NCBI GenBank assembly: GCA_937907055.1
Contig: CALCTW010000140.1
Span: 1 to 34,616, forward strand
Origin: an uncultured Clostridia bacterium
GTDB taxonomy: Bacteria; Bacillota; Clostridia; Christensenellales; Aristaeellaceae
Length of the DNA stretch: 34,616 nt
Direction of reading: 5' to 3'
The notes under the pieces are model-generated. The model did not search any database. It saw only the letters and a list, made by a program, of their open reading frames with translations, and had not been told where the DNA came from. The stretch's first letter is position 1; the number at the start of each line of letters is the position of its first letter. Shown piece by piece: positions 23,888-32,132 of this stretch. A program made the position numbers and the translations under genes.

Positions 23888-25098
23888 TGACCGTTTCTCT
23901 CGCTGATAAGCATATCATACTGGGGGTTACAGGCGGAATTGCTGCATACAAAGCATGCGAACTGACCAGCCGGCTTCGAAAAACCGGCGCGGATGTACAT
24001 GTAATCATGACAGAACACGCCTGTAAGTTTGTGTGTCCGCAGACATTCGAAACCCTGAGCAACAACCCTGTTGTTTATGATATGTTCGATCCCCGTACTC
24101 CCGCCGGTAACGATTACCTTACACTCGCCGCGATGGCTGATCTGGTGATCATTGCTCCCGCCACCGCAAACATTATGGGGAAGATCGCGAACGGAATCGC
24201 CGATGATATGCTTACCGCGACCATCCTCGCCACAAAAGCACCGCTTTTCATCGCGCCGGCCATGAATACCGGCATGTGGAATAATGAGGTCACGCAACAG
24301 AACGCAGTTGTTCTCAAAGAACGCGGCGTTACTTTCATCGGTCCTGACGGCGGCTTTCTCGCCTGCGGAGATACCGGTAAGGGACGAATGAGCGAACCTT
24401 CGGTGATCTTTCAGTCGATCCAAACCTATTTCTCTGTTCAAGAACATGATCTGACCGGAGTACGTGTTCTCGTGACCGCGGGCCCGACCATTGAGCCCAT
24501 CGATCCTGTCCGATACATCACAAATCGTTCAACAGGGAAAATGGGTTACGCGATCGCGACCGCGGCAGCAGCAAGAGGCGCGGAAGTAACACTCCTCAGC
24601 GGTCCGGTATCTTTAAGCGTTCCTGAAGGCATTCGCGTTGTTCCGTTTACCAATACAACCTCCCTGTATGACGCCATGATGTCGGAAGCCCCGAATCAGG
24701 ATGTGATCATTCAATCAGCCGCCCCTGCTGATTTCACACCGGCTGATTATTCGCCTGTGAAGATAAAAAAGAACGGCAAGAGCGAAATGACCATCACACT
24801 GAAACCCACACCTGACGTTGCCGAAGCGATCGGAAAGATCAAGAAAAGCGGTCAGATATTTGTCGGGTTTGCCGCTGAAACAGATCATGTGACAGACAAT
24901 GCCGGGAAGAAGCTTACCAAAAAGAATCTTGATATGATCGTGGCAAACGATGTGACAAAAGCCGGAGCCGGCTTCGGTACAGACACAAACATCGTAACAC
25001 TGATCACCAGAGATGGTATGACGGATTACCCGATAATGAGTAAACACGAGGTAGCAATGCTGATCCTCGACAGGATAAAAGCGCTGCGGAATGAATGA
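23887..25098 (+). CDS. coaBC: Bifunctional phosphopantothenoylcysteine decarboxylase/phosphopantothenate-cysteine ligase
   Basis: Two steps of CoA synthesis are encoded in 403 aa. The CoaC flavin decarboxylase half (1-180) starts HIILGVTGGIAAYKA and retains the PAMN motif (N127) and ACGDTGKGRM (C160). The CoaB ligase half (190-403) has VLVTAGPTIEPIDPVRYITNRSTGKMG and KLTKKNLDMIVAND. One key residue is odd. The active-site His of the family, in the H-I-x-L-A-x-x-A-D motif (Dfp H75), aligns with Tyr77 here (YLTLAAMAD, codon TAC at 24115-24117). All else is canonical. The ATG has GAGGAG 6 nt upstream. Confidence 0.93.
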   Translation: MTVSLADKHIILGVTGGIAAYKACELTSRLRKTGADVHVIMTEHACKFVCPQTFETLSNNPVVYDMFDPRTPAGNDYLTLAAMADLVIIAPATANIMGKIANGIADDMLTATILATKAPLFIAPAMNTGMWNNEVTQQNAVVLKERGVTFIGPDGGFLACGDTGKGRMSEPSVIFQSIQTYFSVQEHDLTGVRVLVTAGPTIEPIDPVRYITNRSTGKMGYAIATAAAARGAEVTLLSGPVSLSVPEGIRVVPFTNTTSLYDAMMSEAPNQDVIIQSAAPADFTPADYSPVKIKKNGKSEMTITLKPTPDVAEAIGKIKKSGQIFVGFAAETDHVTDNAGKKLTKKNLDMIVANDVTKAGAGFGTDTNIVTLITRDGMTDYPIMSKHEVAMLILDRIKALRNE

Positions 25099-25107
25099 GG
25101 ATGAAAG

Positions 25108-27336
25108 TTGTTCGCGAAAGTAATCATTGACATCACAGCCGAACAAACAGATCGTTTCTTCACATATCGCATTCCGGAAGAAATGCCGGTATGTGTGGGA
25201 ACAAGAGTCAGTGTCCCATTCCGGAATTACACCAAGGAAGGCTATATTCTGGAACTGACCGATGAACCGGGGTATGATCCCGCAAAGATCAAGGACATCA
25301 TTGCGCCGCTTGAGAATTATCCCGCGCTTCTTCCTGAAATGATCCGTCTTGCTTTCTCAATGAAGGATAAGTATCATTGCACACTCTGTGAGGCATTGCG
25401 TTTGATGCTTCCGAGTGAAATGCGCGGAAACAGGATCAAAGTTAAAACAGAGCTCTGCGTAGAACTGCTGATCAGCGCAGATGAAGCGCTTGCGCTTGCA
25501 GAAAAAGAAAAACGAAGCAAGCGTAAACGCCTGTTTCTTAATCTGTTGAGCGACAAAAAGATCCATCCGGCTTCTGAACTAAAGGCTGTCGTTTCCGATC
25601 CGCTTCCCTTGGCGCATGAATATGCCGATCTCAATATTGTCCGGCTTTTCGAGCGTGAGGTACTGAGAAAGCCTGCTTACATACGCGAAAACGAAGCCAA
25701 AGCTCATGTATTGACCGCTGAACAGCAGGAAGTGATGGATGAGTTGCTTCCCGCGCTTCACAGCCATACGCCTCACGCGTTCCTGCTCCACGGCGTAACC
25801 GGCAGCGGTAAGACTGAAGTCTATATGCGCCTTGTCCAGCATGTGCTCGATGAAAACGGAACAGCGATCATTCTTGTCCCGGAGATCGTACTGACACCGC
25901 AGATGATCGATTGGTTCAAATCCCGCTTTGGCGAATGTTCTGCTGTTCTCCACAGCAAGCTTTCTGCCGGGGAAAGGTTTGATGAATGGCGAAGGATTCG
26001 CCGCGGTGACGCGCGGATCGTGATCGGCGCAAGAAGCGCTGTTTTCGCGCCGCTTGAAAATCTTCGTCTGATTGTGGTCGATGAAGAACACGAACAGACC
26101 TACATCAGCGAGCACTTTCCGCAATACGACGCACGTGAGATCGCGCATATGCGCACACAGGAAGCGAACGGCGTTTTGCTTCTTGCCAGCGCTACCCCCA
26201 GCATCCTGTCTTATGCCATGACCAAACGCGGCGATTACACATTGCTTGAAATGCCTCACAGGGCGAACGGAAAAGACATGCCCGATGTGACGATCGTTGA
26301 TATGCGTGAGGAACTTCGTTTAGGCAATAAAAGCATGTTCTCAGCATTGCTTTTAAAGAAAATGAAATCCTGCATCGCTGCAGGAGATCAGATGATCCTC
26401 TTCCTGAACCGAAGGGGATACGCGCCGACTGTAAAATGCAGAAGCTGCGGTTATACCATAAAATGCAGTCAGTGCGATGTATCAATGACTTACCACAGTA
26501 CCGACAATGCAATGCATTGTCACTACTGCGGGCAGAGTTTTCCGATGCCCGAAACCTGTCCTGAATGCGGCAGCAGTTATATCCGCCAATTGGGGATCGG
26601 AACACAAAAAGTTGAGGATGAACTGAAGAAGCTTTTTCCGGATGCCGGCATCCTTCGAATGGATGTCGATACCACTACCGGAAAGAACGCGTATATCGAT
26701 ATCCTGAATGCTTTCAGGAGCGGTCAGGCCAAGATCCTGATCGGCACACAAATGATCGCTAAGGGGCTCGATTTTCCACGGGTGACGCTTGTTGGCGCAA
26801 TCCTTGCCGATATGACCCTGGAGCTTCCCGACTGGCGTTCTCCTGAAAGGACCTATCAGCTGCTCGTACAGGTCGCGGGCCGTGCCGGCCGCGCAGACAA
26901 AAACGGTGAAGTGATCATTCAGACATACAAGCCGGAGCATTATGCGATTTCTTCCGCCGTTCATCAGGATTATCGGCAATTCTTCAACGATGAATTTGAA
27001 CGCAGGAAGCGCGATCTTTATCCTCCGTTCACAAGAATGATCCGCCTTCTTTGCGAAAGCAATCTACAGAATGAAGCCATTACGACCGCGCTGTCTTTTC
27101 AGGATGAGATCAATCATTTTGTTGATCAGAATCCGCTTCTGAAAAAGCGCCTGCTCTATATGCACTGTGACCGATCGCCTATCGGGAAAATACAGAATGT
27201 GTACCGCGCGCAGGTACTGATGAAAGTTCTGAGCCACAAAGACACAGAACGATTGCTGGAATTCTGCCGCGGCCTTTCATCATCGACCAATACCTGCAAA
27301 GTTTATTTTGAGATTGATCCGGCATCACTTGCCTGA
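25108..27336 (+). CDS. priA: Primosomal protein N' (replication restart helicase)
   Basis: PriA binds stalled forks and reloads the replicative helicase. The N-terminal 3'BD domain starts AKVIIDI and includes DRFFTYRIP. The helicase core carries Walker A GVTGSGKT (229-236) and DEEH (325-328). Two zinc-binding clusters follow (CRSCGYTIKCSQC and CHYCG...CPECG). GTQMIAKGLDFPRVTLVG and VAGRAGRAD are the late helicase motifs. Length is 742 aa. The TTG start at 25108 is chosen because GAGG lies 7 nt upstream and the family N-terminus begins there. Confidence 0.95.
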   Translation: MFAKVIIDITAEQTDRFFTYRIPEEMPVCVGTRVSVPFRNYTKEGYILELTDEPGYDPAKIKDIIAPLENYPALLPEMIRLAFSMKDKYHCTLCEALRLMLPSEMRGNRIKVKTELCVELLISADEALALAEKEKRSKRKRLFLNLLSDKKIHPASELKAVVSDPLPLAHEYADLNIVRLFEREVLRKPAYIRENEAKAHVLTAEQQEVMDELLPALHSHTPHAFLLHGVTGSGKTEVYMRLVQHVLDENGTAIILVPEIVLTPQMIDWFKSRFGECSAVLHSKLSAGERFDEWRRIRRGDARIVIGARSAVFAPLENLRLIVVDEEHEQTYISEHFPQYDAREIAHMRTQEANGVLLLASATPSILSYAMTKRGDYTLLEMPHRANGKDMPDVTIVDMREELRLGNKSMFSALLLKKMKSCIAAGDQMILFLNRRGYAPTVKCRSCGYTIKCSQCDVSMTYHSTDNAMHCHYCGQSFPMPETCPECGSSYIRQLGIGTQKVEDELKKLFPDAGILRMDVDTTTGKNAYIDILNAFRSGQAKILIGTQMIAKGLDFPRVTLVGAILADMTLELPDWRSPERTYQLLVQVAGRAGRADKNGEVIIQTYKPEHYAISSAVHQDYRQFFNDEFERRKRDLYPPFTRMIRLLCESNLQNEAITTALSFQDEINHFVDQNPLLKKRLLYMHCDRSPIGKIQNVYRAQVLMKVLSHKDTERLLEFCRGLSSSTNTCKVYFEIDPASLA

Positions 27337-27361
27337 TCCCATCATTGAAAGGATACAGACC

Positions 27362-27829
27362 ATGATCAGAAAAATCGTCAAACTCGGTAATGAAGACGAA
27401 GCGCTTCGCAAGACCTGCAAACGAATGGAGAAGTTTGATCTCCGTTTATGGCTGTTGCTTCGCGATATGAGAGATACCATGTACAAAGCCGATGGTGTCG
27501 GTCTCGCGGCTCCGCAGGTCGGTATTCTGCGCCGTGTCGTTGTGATCGATGTGGGCGATGGTCTCGTGGAACTGATCAACCCCGTGATCGTCAGCACTGA
27601 AGGTGAGCAGGAAGGACCCGAAGGATGTCTTTCTGTCCCCGGACGTTCCGGTTATGTATTCCGTCCCAATAAGGTAACTGTCGAAGCTCAGGACAGAAAC
27701 GGCACGCCCTTTACCGTCACAGGGGAAGGGCTTTTCGCGCGCGCCCTCTGTCATGAGATCGATCACCTGGACGGCATCCTTTACATCGATAAGATGGATC
27801 ACGAGATTTTTGATGACGATAAGGAGTGA
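27362..27829 (+). CDS. def: Peptide deformylase
   Basis: This metalloenzyme removes the N-formyl group from new proteins. All three motifs are intact: GVGLAAPQ (45-52), EGCLS (87-91, metal ligand C89) and HEIDHLDG (131-138, ligands H131 and H135, catalytic E132). Length is 155 aa. The ATG at 27362 follows AAAGGA; the frame from 27308 overlaps priA and adds nothing homologous. It is paired with fmt 2 bp downstream, linking formylation and deformylation. Confidence 0.96.
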   Translation: MIRKIVKLGNEDEALRKTCKRMEKFDLRLWLLLRDMRDTMYKADGVGLAAPQVGILRRVVVIDVGDGLVELINPVIVSTEGEQEGPEGCLSVPGRSGYVFRPNKVTVEAQDRNGTPFTVTGEGLFARALCHEIDHLDGILYIDKMDHEIFDDDKE

Positions 27830-27831
27830 CC

Positions 27832-28758
27832 ATGAAAGTCTGCTTTATGGGTACGCCTGAATTCGGCGCCGTTTCGCTGCAGGCGCTGATTGATGCAGGT
27901 CACGAAGTTGCCGCTGTATTCACGCAGCCGGACCGCCCCAAGGGACGCGGAAATAAAATGCTCTTCAGTCCGGTCAAAGAAGTTGCTGTACGTTACGGCA
28001 TCCCTGTATACCAGCCTGAAAAGATCAGCCGTGAATCGGTTGAGGTTTTAAGAGAGCTCGCGCCGGATGTCTGTGTTACCGCCGCATTCGGACAGTTCTT
28101 ATCCGAAACACTGCTTGCCATTCCAAAGCACGGCACAATCAATGTGCATGCTTCCCTTCTTCCCAAACACCGCGGAAGTGCTCCCATCAACTGGAGCATT
28201 ATAAACGGTGATCCGGTAACCGGTGTAACAACCATGATGACAGTACGCAAAATGGACGCCGGAGACATTCTGTTGAAATCAGAGACCGAGATTGGCGAGA
28301 ATGAGACCGCCGGCGCGCTGACAGATCGTCTTGCCCGCATGGGAGCTGATCTGCTGATCCGTACGCTCTCGATGATCAGTGAAGGAGACTGTCCCCGTAC
28401 ACCGCAAAATGAAGACGAAATGACCTATGAACCGATGCTGACCAAGGAGATCGGCAAGATCGACTGGTCTGCCGATGCATTTAAGGTACATCGTTTGATT
28501 TGCGGTACCTCTCCCTGGCCCGGTGCTTTCACAACGATCAACAGTGAAACAGTGAAAGTCCATGCCTCTCTCATCCGTAACGATATTACAGCTGAGGCCG
28601 GCACCATCGTATCCGCCGACCGCAAAAACGGTCTCGTCATTGCTTGCGGCAAAGGCGCGATCGAGATCACCGAACTGCAAATGCCCGGCGGCAAACGTAT
28701 GATGGCAAAGGATTATTTCCTTGGACACACCATCAATTCAGATAAGGCAGGAAACTGA
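27832..28758 (+). CDS. fmt: Methionyl-tRNA formyltransferase
   Basis: This enzyme formylates initiator Met-tRNA using 10-formyl-THF. The N-terminal Rossmann domain carries NVHASLLPKHRGSAPINWSI, with catalytic N104 and H106 and the following D142 in RKMDAGDI. The C-terminal OB-like domain begins near residue 205 (IDWSADAFKVHRLICGTSPWPGAFT). Length is 308 aa. The ATG at 27832 has AAGGAG 5 nt upstream; a GTG two codons earlier is less likely. It overlaps nothing and is followed after 1 bp by rsmB. Confidence 0.95.
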   Translation: MKVCFMGTPEFGAVSLQALIDAGHEVAAVFTQPDRPKGRGNKMLFSPVKEVAVRYGIPVYQPEKISRESVEVLRELAPDVCVTAAFGQFLSETLLAIPKHGTINVHASLLPKHRGSAPINWSIINGDPVTGVTTMMTVRKMDAGDILLKSETEIGENETAGALTDRLARMGADLLIRTLSMISEGDCPRTPQNEDEMTYEPMLTKEIGKIDWSADAFKVHRLICGTSPWPGAFTTINSETVKVHASLIRNDITAEAGTIVSADRKNGLVIACGKGAIEITELQMPGGKRMMAKDYFLGHTINSDKAGN

Positions 28759-28759
28759 T

Positions 28760-30388
28760 ATGAGTTTTGATAACAAAGAGAATAGAAAAGCCTTCGGTGC
28801 AAAGCCGTTTGACCGTGACCGCAAGCCTTTCGGCGCCGGCAAGCAGGGGAATCACTCAACTGCGCCCGGGGCTAACGGCCGTCCCGGCAATTCCCGTCCT
28901 TCCGGTTCACGTCCGTCAGGCCAGCATGCCGCTCCTTCTCGTCCCTTTGGTACAAAGCCTGCCGCTCCTCGTCCCTTCGGAACAAAGCCGGCTGCACCAA
29001 AGCCCTACGGAAAGCCTGCAGAAACGGCTTCAAATCACGTTATCACCATTGATAAATCCGCGCGTTATATTGCTTTCATGGCCCTGCAGGATGTTCTTAA
29101 AAAGGACACCTATGCCAATATGGCACTGGATGCGCGATTCAATACCGTCAATATGTCACAGGCTGATAAGCGGCTCGCGACCAGCATCACATATACCACG
29201 CTGGAAAATCTGATTCGTATCGATCACATCCTTTCTCAGTTTCTGCAGGATACCTCTTCCTTACCGGAGAACCTGATCGATCTGCTTCGCACAGCGGTTT
29301 GCCAGATGTTCTTCATGGATAAGCTTCCCGAAAACGCGATCGTTGATGAAACGGTAAAGATCAGCAAGTATATCAAGCTTGAATCATTAAGCGGCGTCGT
29401 GAACGGCGTACTCCGTAACATCATCCGCAAAAAGGACGAAATTGTTTATCCTTCCCCTGAAGAGAAAAGCAAATATATTTCGATCATGCATTCTATGCCG
29501 GAATGGATCGTTAAGATGCTGATCGATGAATACGGAGAAGAAGAAGCGGAAAAAATCTGTGCTTTCAGAAAAGATAAGCACCCGATCACGATCCGCTTCA
29601 ATCGTAACCGTTTTACAAATGAATCCTTCGAAAAGCAAGTCCTATCAAAGAAGGTTTGGACATGGGAGAAGGGAATTCTTCCGGATTCCTATTATGTTTA
29701 TGGCATTTCGGAGCTTTCTAGAGATAACGACTACCTTGCCGGCAATTATTCCGTTCAGGGTGAAAGCAGCATGATCTCCGCTATGGCTGTAAACCCCAAG
29801 GTCGGTAAAAATGTATTGGATTGCTGTGCTGCCCCCGGCGGCAAAACCGCGTGGATCGCGGAAACAATGCTCGGTACAGGGCGTGTATACGCGTGGGATG
29901 TTCATGACCACCGTGTTGCTTTGATCCGCGCGATGCAGAAGCGTTTGCAATTGGATAACATCCGTCCGGCTGTTCACGACGCGCTCATTGTGAAACCCGA
30001 TCTGGTCGGCACAATGGATGCAGTGCTTCTTGACGCGCCTTGCAGTGGTATTGGTGTTATGGATGATAAACCCGATATCAAACTGCATATTTCAAAAGAA
30101 AGCGTAGATGAACTTTGCGCTTTACAGGAGAAACTGCTTGATACATGCTGTGAGTACGTAAAGCGCGGCGGAACTTTTGTCTATTCCACCTGTTCCATCC
30201 TCCCTTGTGAAAACAAGAAGCAGATCAAAGCATTTCTTGAACGTCACCCCGACTTCAAGGTTGCAAAATTTCCCGATAACATACCGGATTCTCTCTCCTG
30301 TCAAGCAGATGAACTGGGCTTACAGCTGCTGACCAGCAGAGATAATGTGGAAGGTTTCTATATCGTACGGATGAAACGCGAAAGGTAA
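28760..30388 (+). CDS. rsmB: 16S rRNA (cytosine(967)-C(5))-methyltransferase with a disordered N-terminal tail
   Basis: RsmB methylates C967 of 16S rRNA. The NusB-like domain covers about 99-235 (ARYIAFMALQDVLKKDTYANMALD). The methyltransferase domain has DCCAAPGGKTAWIAE, DAPCSGIGVM and YSTCSILPCEN, the last with the catalytic Cys. The usual protein is about 440 aa. This one is 542 aa because residues 1-95 form a low-complexity tail of Arg, Lys, Pro, Gly, Ser and Ala, including two exact RPFGTKPAAP repeats and related RPSG and KPYG units. The ATG at 28760 has a ribosome-like AGGA. The tail is probably disordered and may bind RNA, by analogy with other basic tails. Confidence 0.92.
   Translation: MSFDNKENRKAFGAKPFDRDRKPFGAGKQGNHSTAPGANGRPGNSRPSGSRPSGQHAAPSRPFGTKPAAPRPFGTKPAAPKPYGKPAETASNHVITIDKSARYIAFMALQDVLKKDTYANMALDARFNTVNMSQADKRLATSITYTTLENLIRIDHILSQFLQDTSSLPENLIDLLRTAVCQMFFMDKLPENAIVDETVKISKYIKLESLSGVVNGVLRNIIRKKDEIVYPSPEEKSKYISIMHSMPEWIVKMLIDEYGEEEAEKICAFRKDKHPITIRFNRNRFTNESFEKQVLSKKVWTWEKGILPDSYYVYGISELSRDNDYLAGNYSVQGESSMISAMAVNPKVGKNVLDCCAAPGGKTAWIAETMLGTGRVYAWDVHDHRVALIRAMQKRLQLDNIRPAVHDALIVKPDLVGTMDAVLLDAPCSGIGVMDDKPDIKLHISKESVDELCALQEKLLDTCCEYVKRGGTFVYSTCSILPCENKKQIKAFLERHPDFKVAKFPDNIPDSLSCQADELGLQLLTSRDNVEGFYIVRMKRER
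28940..28999 (+). repeat. Two 30 bp tandem repeats encoding RPFGTKPAAP in rsmB
   Basis: Two adjacent 30 bp units encode the identical decapeptide (residues 61-70 and 71-80) but differ at several third positions, so the protein sequence is more conserved than the DNA. A degenerate third unit, KPYGKPAETA, follows. Confidence 0.85.
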
Positions 30389-30393
30389 GGGAT

Positions 30394-31431
30394 ATGAAGG
30401 AATTATTGGGCCTGTTTCCAGAAGAAATAAAAGCAGAACTGACCGCGATGGGAGAGAAAGCTTTCAGAGCCGGTCAGGTGTTTTCGTGGCTCAATAAAGG
30501 CAAGACCTTTGATGAAATGACCAATCTTTCACTGGCTTTCCGAGAGAAACTGAAAACGAACTATGTCGATCAACCCGTATCGATTCAGGAGATTCACACC
30601 AGCAAACTGGACGGCACCCGGAAATTTCTCTTTGCCTTGCGCGACGGGAACTGTGTAGAAGGCGTGTTGATGAAGTACAAGCATGGATATTCTCTATGCA
30701 TTTCTACACAAGTCGGCTGTAATATGGGATGCGCGTTTTGTGCCAGCACGCTGGAAGGCAAAGTGCGTGACCTGACGGCAGCCGAAATGCTCGGACAGGT
30801 CCACGCAGCCAACAGTGTGATCGAAGATGGAGAGCATGTGCATAATATCGTCATGATGGGTGCCGGTGAACCGCTTGATAATTATGATAACGCGATTCGC
30901 TTCATCAAACTTGTAAGCCATGCCGATGGACTCAATATCGGCGTACGCCATATTTCCCTTTCCACTTGCGGTCTGATCTCGAAAATCGATCAGTTAGCTG
31001 AAGAAGATCTTCCTGTCACATTATCGCTTTCACTGCATGCGCCAAACGATCAGATCCGCAGAGAACTCATGCCCATCGCGCGGAGGTATACGATCGAAGA
31101 AACGATCAATTCCTGCCGCCGCTATGTTGAGAAGACAGGCCGCCGTGTTATTTTTGAATACGCGCTGATCAAAAATGTGAACAGCAGTATTCAGCACGCG
31201 CGTGAACTCTCATCAAGACTGCATGGATTCCAGTGCCATGTCAATCTGATCCCCTTAAACTCCGTGAAAGAACGAAACCTTTTAGGAGTGACCGAAAAAG
31301 AAGTGAAAGCCTTCCTCGATGAACTGACTGCCAATAACATTTCAGCAACCAGAAGGCGTGAGATGGGTGACGATATTGACGGTGCCTGCGGGCAATTGCG
31401 CCGCAAGTATCTTCAGGAGGTAAAAGAATGA
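30394..31431 (+). CDS. rlmN: 23S rRNA (adenine(2503)-C2)-methyltransferase
   Basis: This radical SAM enzyme methylates A2503 of 23S rRNA and A37 of some tRNAs. The iron-sulfur motif is C109-x3-C113-x2-C116 (CNMGCAFC). MMGAGEPLDNYDN and LSLSLHAPNDQIRRELMPI are family signatures. The C-terminal Cys C332 (DGACGQLR) forms the methyl-carrying intermediate partner. Length is 345 aa. Cfr-type resistance enzymes share this fold, but the context and the GEPLDNYDN motif indicate RlmN. The end overlaps prpC by 4 bp (ATGA). Confidence 0.95.
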   Translation: MKELLGLFPEEIKAELTAMGEKAFRAGQVFSWLNKGKTFDEMTNLSLAFREKLKTNYVDQPVSIQEIHTSKLDGTRKFLFALRDGNCVEGVLMKYKHGYSLCISTQVGCNMGCAFCASTLEGKVRDLTAAEMLGQVHAANSVIEDGEHVHNIVMMGAGEPLDNYDNAIRFIKLVSHADGLNIGVRHISLSTCGLISKIDQLAEEDLPVTLSLSLHAPNDQIRRELMPIARRYTIEETINSCRRYVEKTGRRVIFEYALIKNVNSSIQHARELSSRLHGFQCHVNLIPLNSVKERNLLGVTEKEVKAFLDELTANNISATRRREMGDDIDGACGQLRRKYLQEVKE

Positions 31432-32132
31432 AAGCCGTTTACCGGACTGACAAGGGTTTGATCCGTGCTACCAATCAGGATTCTGTGGTTTTTGATAACA
31501 GTCTCCTGCTTTTTGGTGTTGCAGACGGCATGGGCGGGCACAACGGAGGCGACGTTGCAAGCAGCACAACCGAACACATGCTGCGCGAATCTCTTGCCGG
31601 TAAGGAAAAAAGCGTAAATGTCCTTGAAGAAGCCATTCACATGATCAATGATCATATTTACGAAATGCAGCGGCTTGATCCTGCTCTGAACGGAATGGGA
31701 ACAACACTGTCCGTGCTATGGGCCTGCGAAAATCACGTGATCATGAGTCATATAGGGGACAGCAAGGTATTTCTGATGCATCATCAGAAACTGCGTCAGA
31801 TCAGCCGTGATCATTCTCTGGTTGGTGAAATGGTACGCAAGGGTTCCATGACGCCGGAAGAGGCAAAAAAGAGTCCGTATCGCAACATGATCACCCGTGC
31901 AGTCGGTACATCGCCAAATCTTGAGATCGATTCAGCCATGTTTGATCTCTGTCAGGGAGACCGCTGGCTGATCTGCTCTGACGGATTAACAGAACATGTT
32001 GATGAAAGAGAGATCGAAGACTGGTTAAAAACAGATGATCTTGAATACGTTGTTGATGCACTCATGAGCCTTGCGCTCGAACGAGGCGGAAGAGACAATA
32101 TCTCCATCCTCATTATGGAGGTCGACCAATGA
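31428..32132 (+). CDS. prpC: PP2C-family serine/threonine phosphatase (partner of the PASTA kinase)
   Basis: This is a metal-dependent phosphatase of 234 aa. Motifs in order are R-x-x-NQD (TNQDSV), VADGMGGHNGGDVAS (metal-binding Asp), GMGTTLSVLW, HIGDSKVFL, RDHSLVGEM, ITRAVGT, LICSDGLTEHV and RDNISILI. It should reverse phosphorylation by the adjacent kinase. AGGAGG precedes the ATG, and the start and stop overlap rlmN and prkC by 4 bp each, implying tight translational coupling. Confidence 0.95.
   Translation: MKAVYRTDKGLIRATNQDSVVFDNSLLLFGVADGMGGHNGGDVASSTTEHMLRESLAGKEKSVNVLEEAIHMINDHIYEMQRLDPALNGMGTTLSVLWACENHVIMSHIGDSKVFLMHHQKLRQISRDHSLVGEMVRKGSMTPEEAKKSPYRNMITRAVGTSPNLEIDSAMFDLCQGDRWLICSDGLTEHVDEREIEDWLKTDDLEYVVDALMSLALERGGRDNISILIMEVDQ

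Noticed and set aside
28940..28999. CRISPR-like direct repeats
   Set aside because: The two adjacent 30 bp units are in-frame coding repeats of RsmB without spacers; no CRISPR array or cas gene is seen anywhere in the window.
30394..31431. Cfr-type antibiotic resistance methyltransferase
   Set aside because: The housekeeping operon context and RlmN signatures fit the chromosomal rlmN gene.
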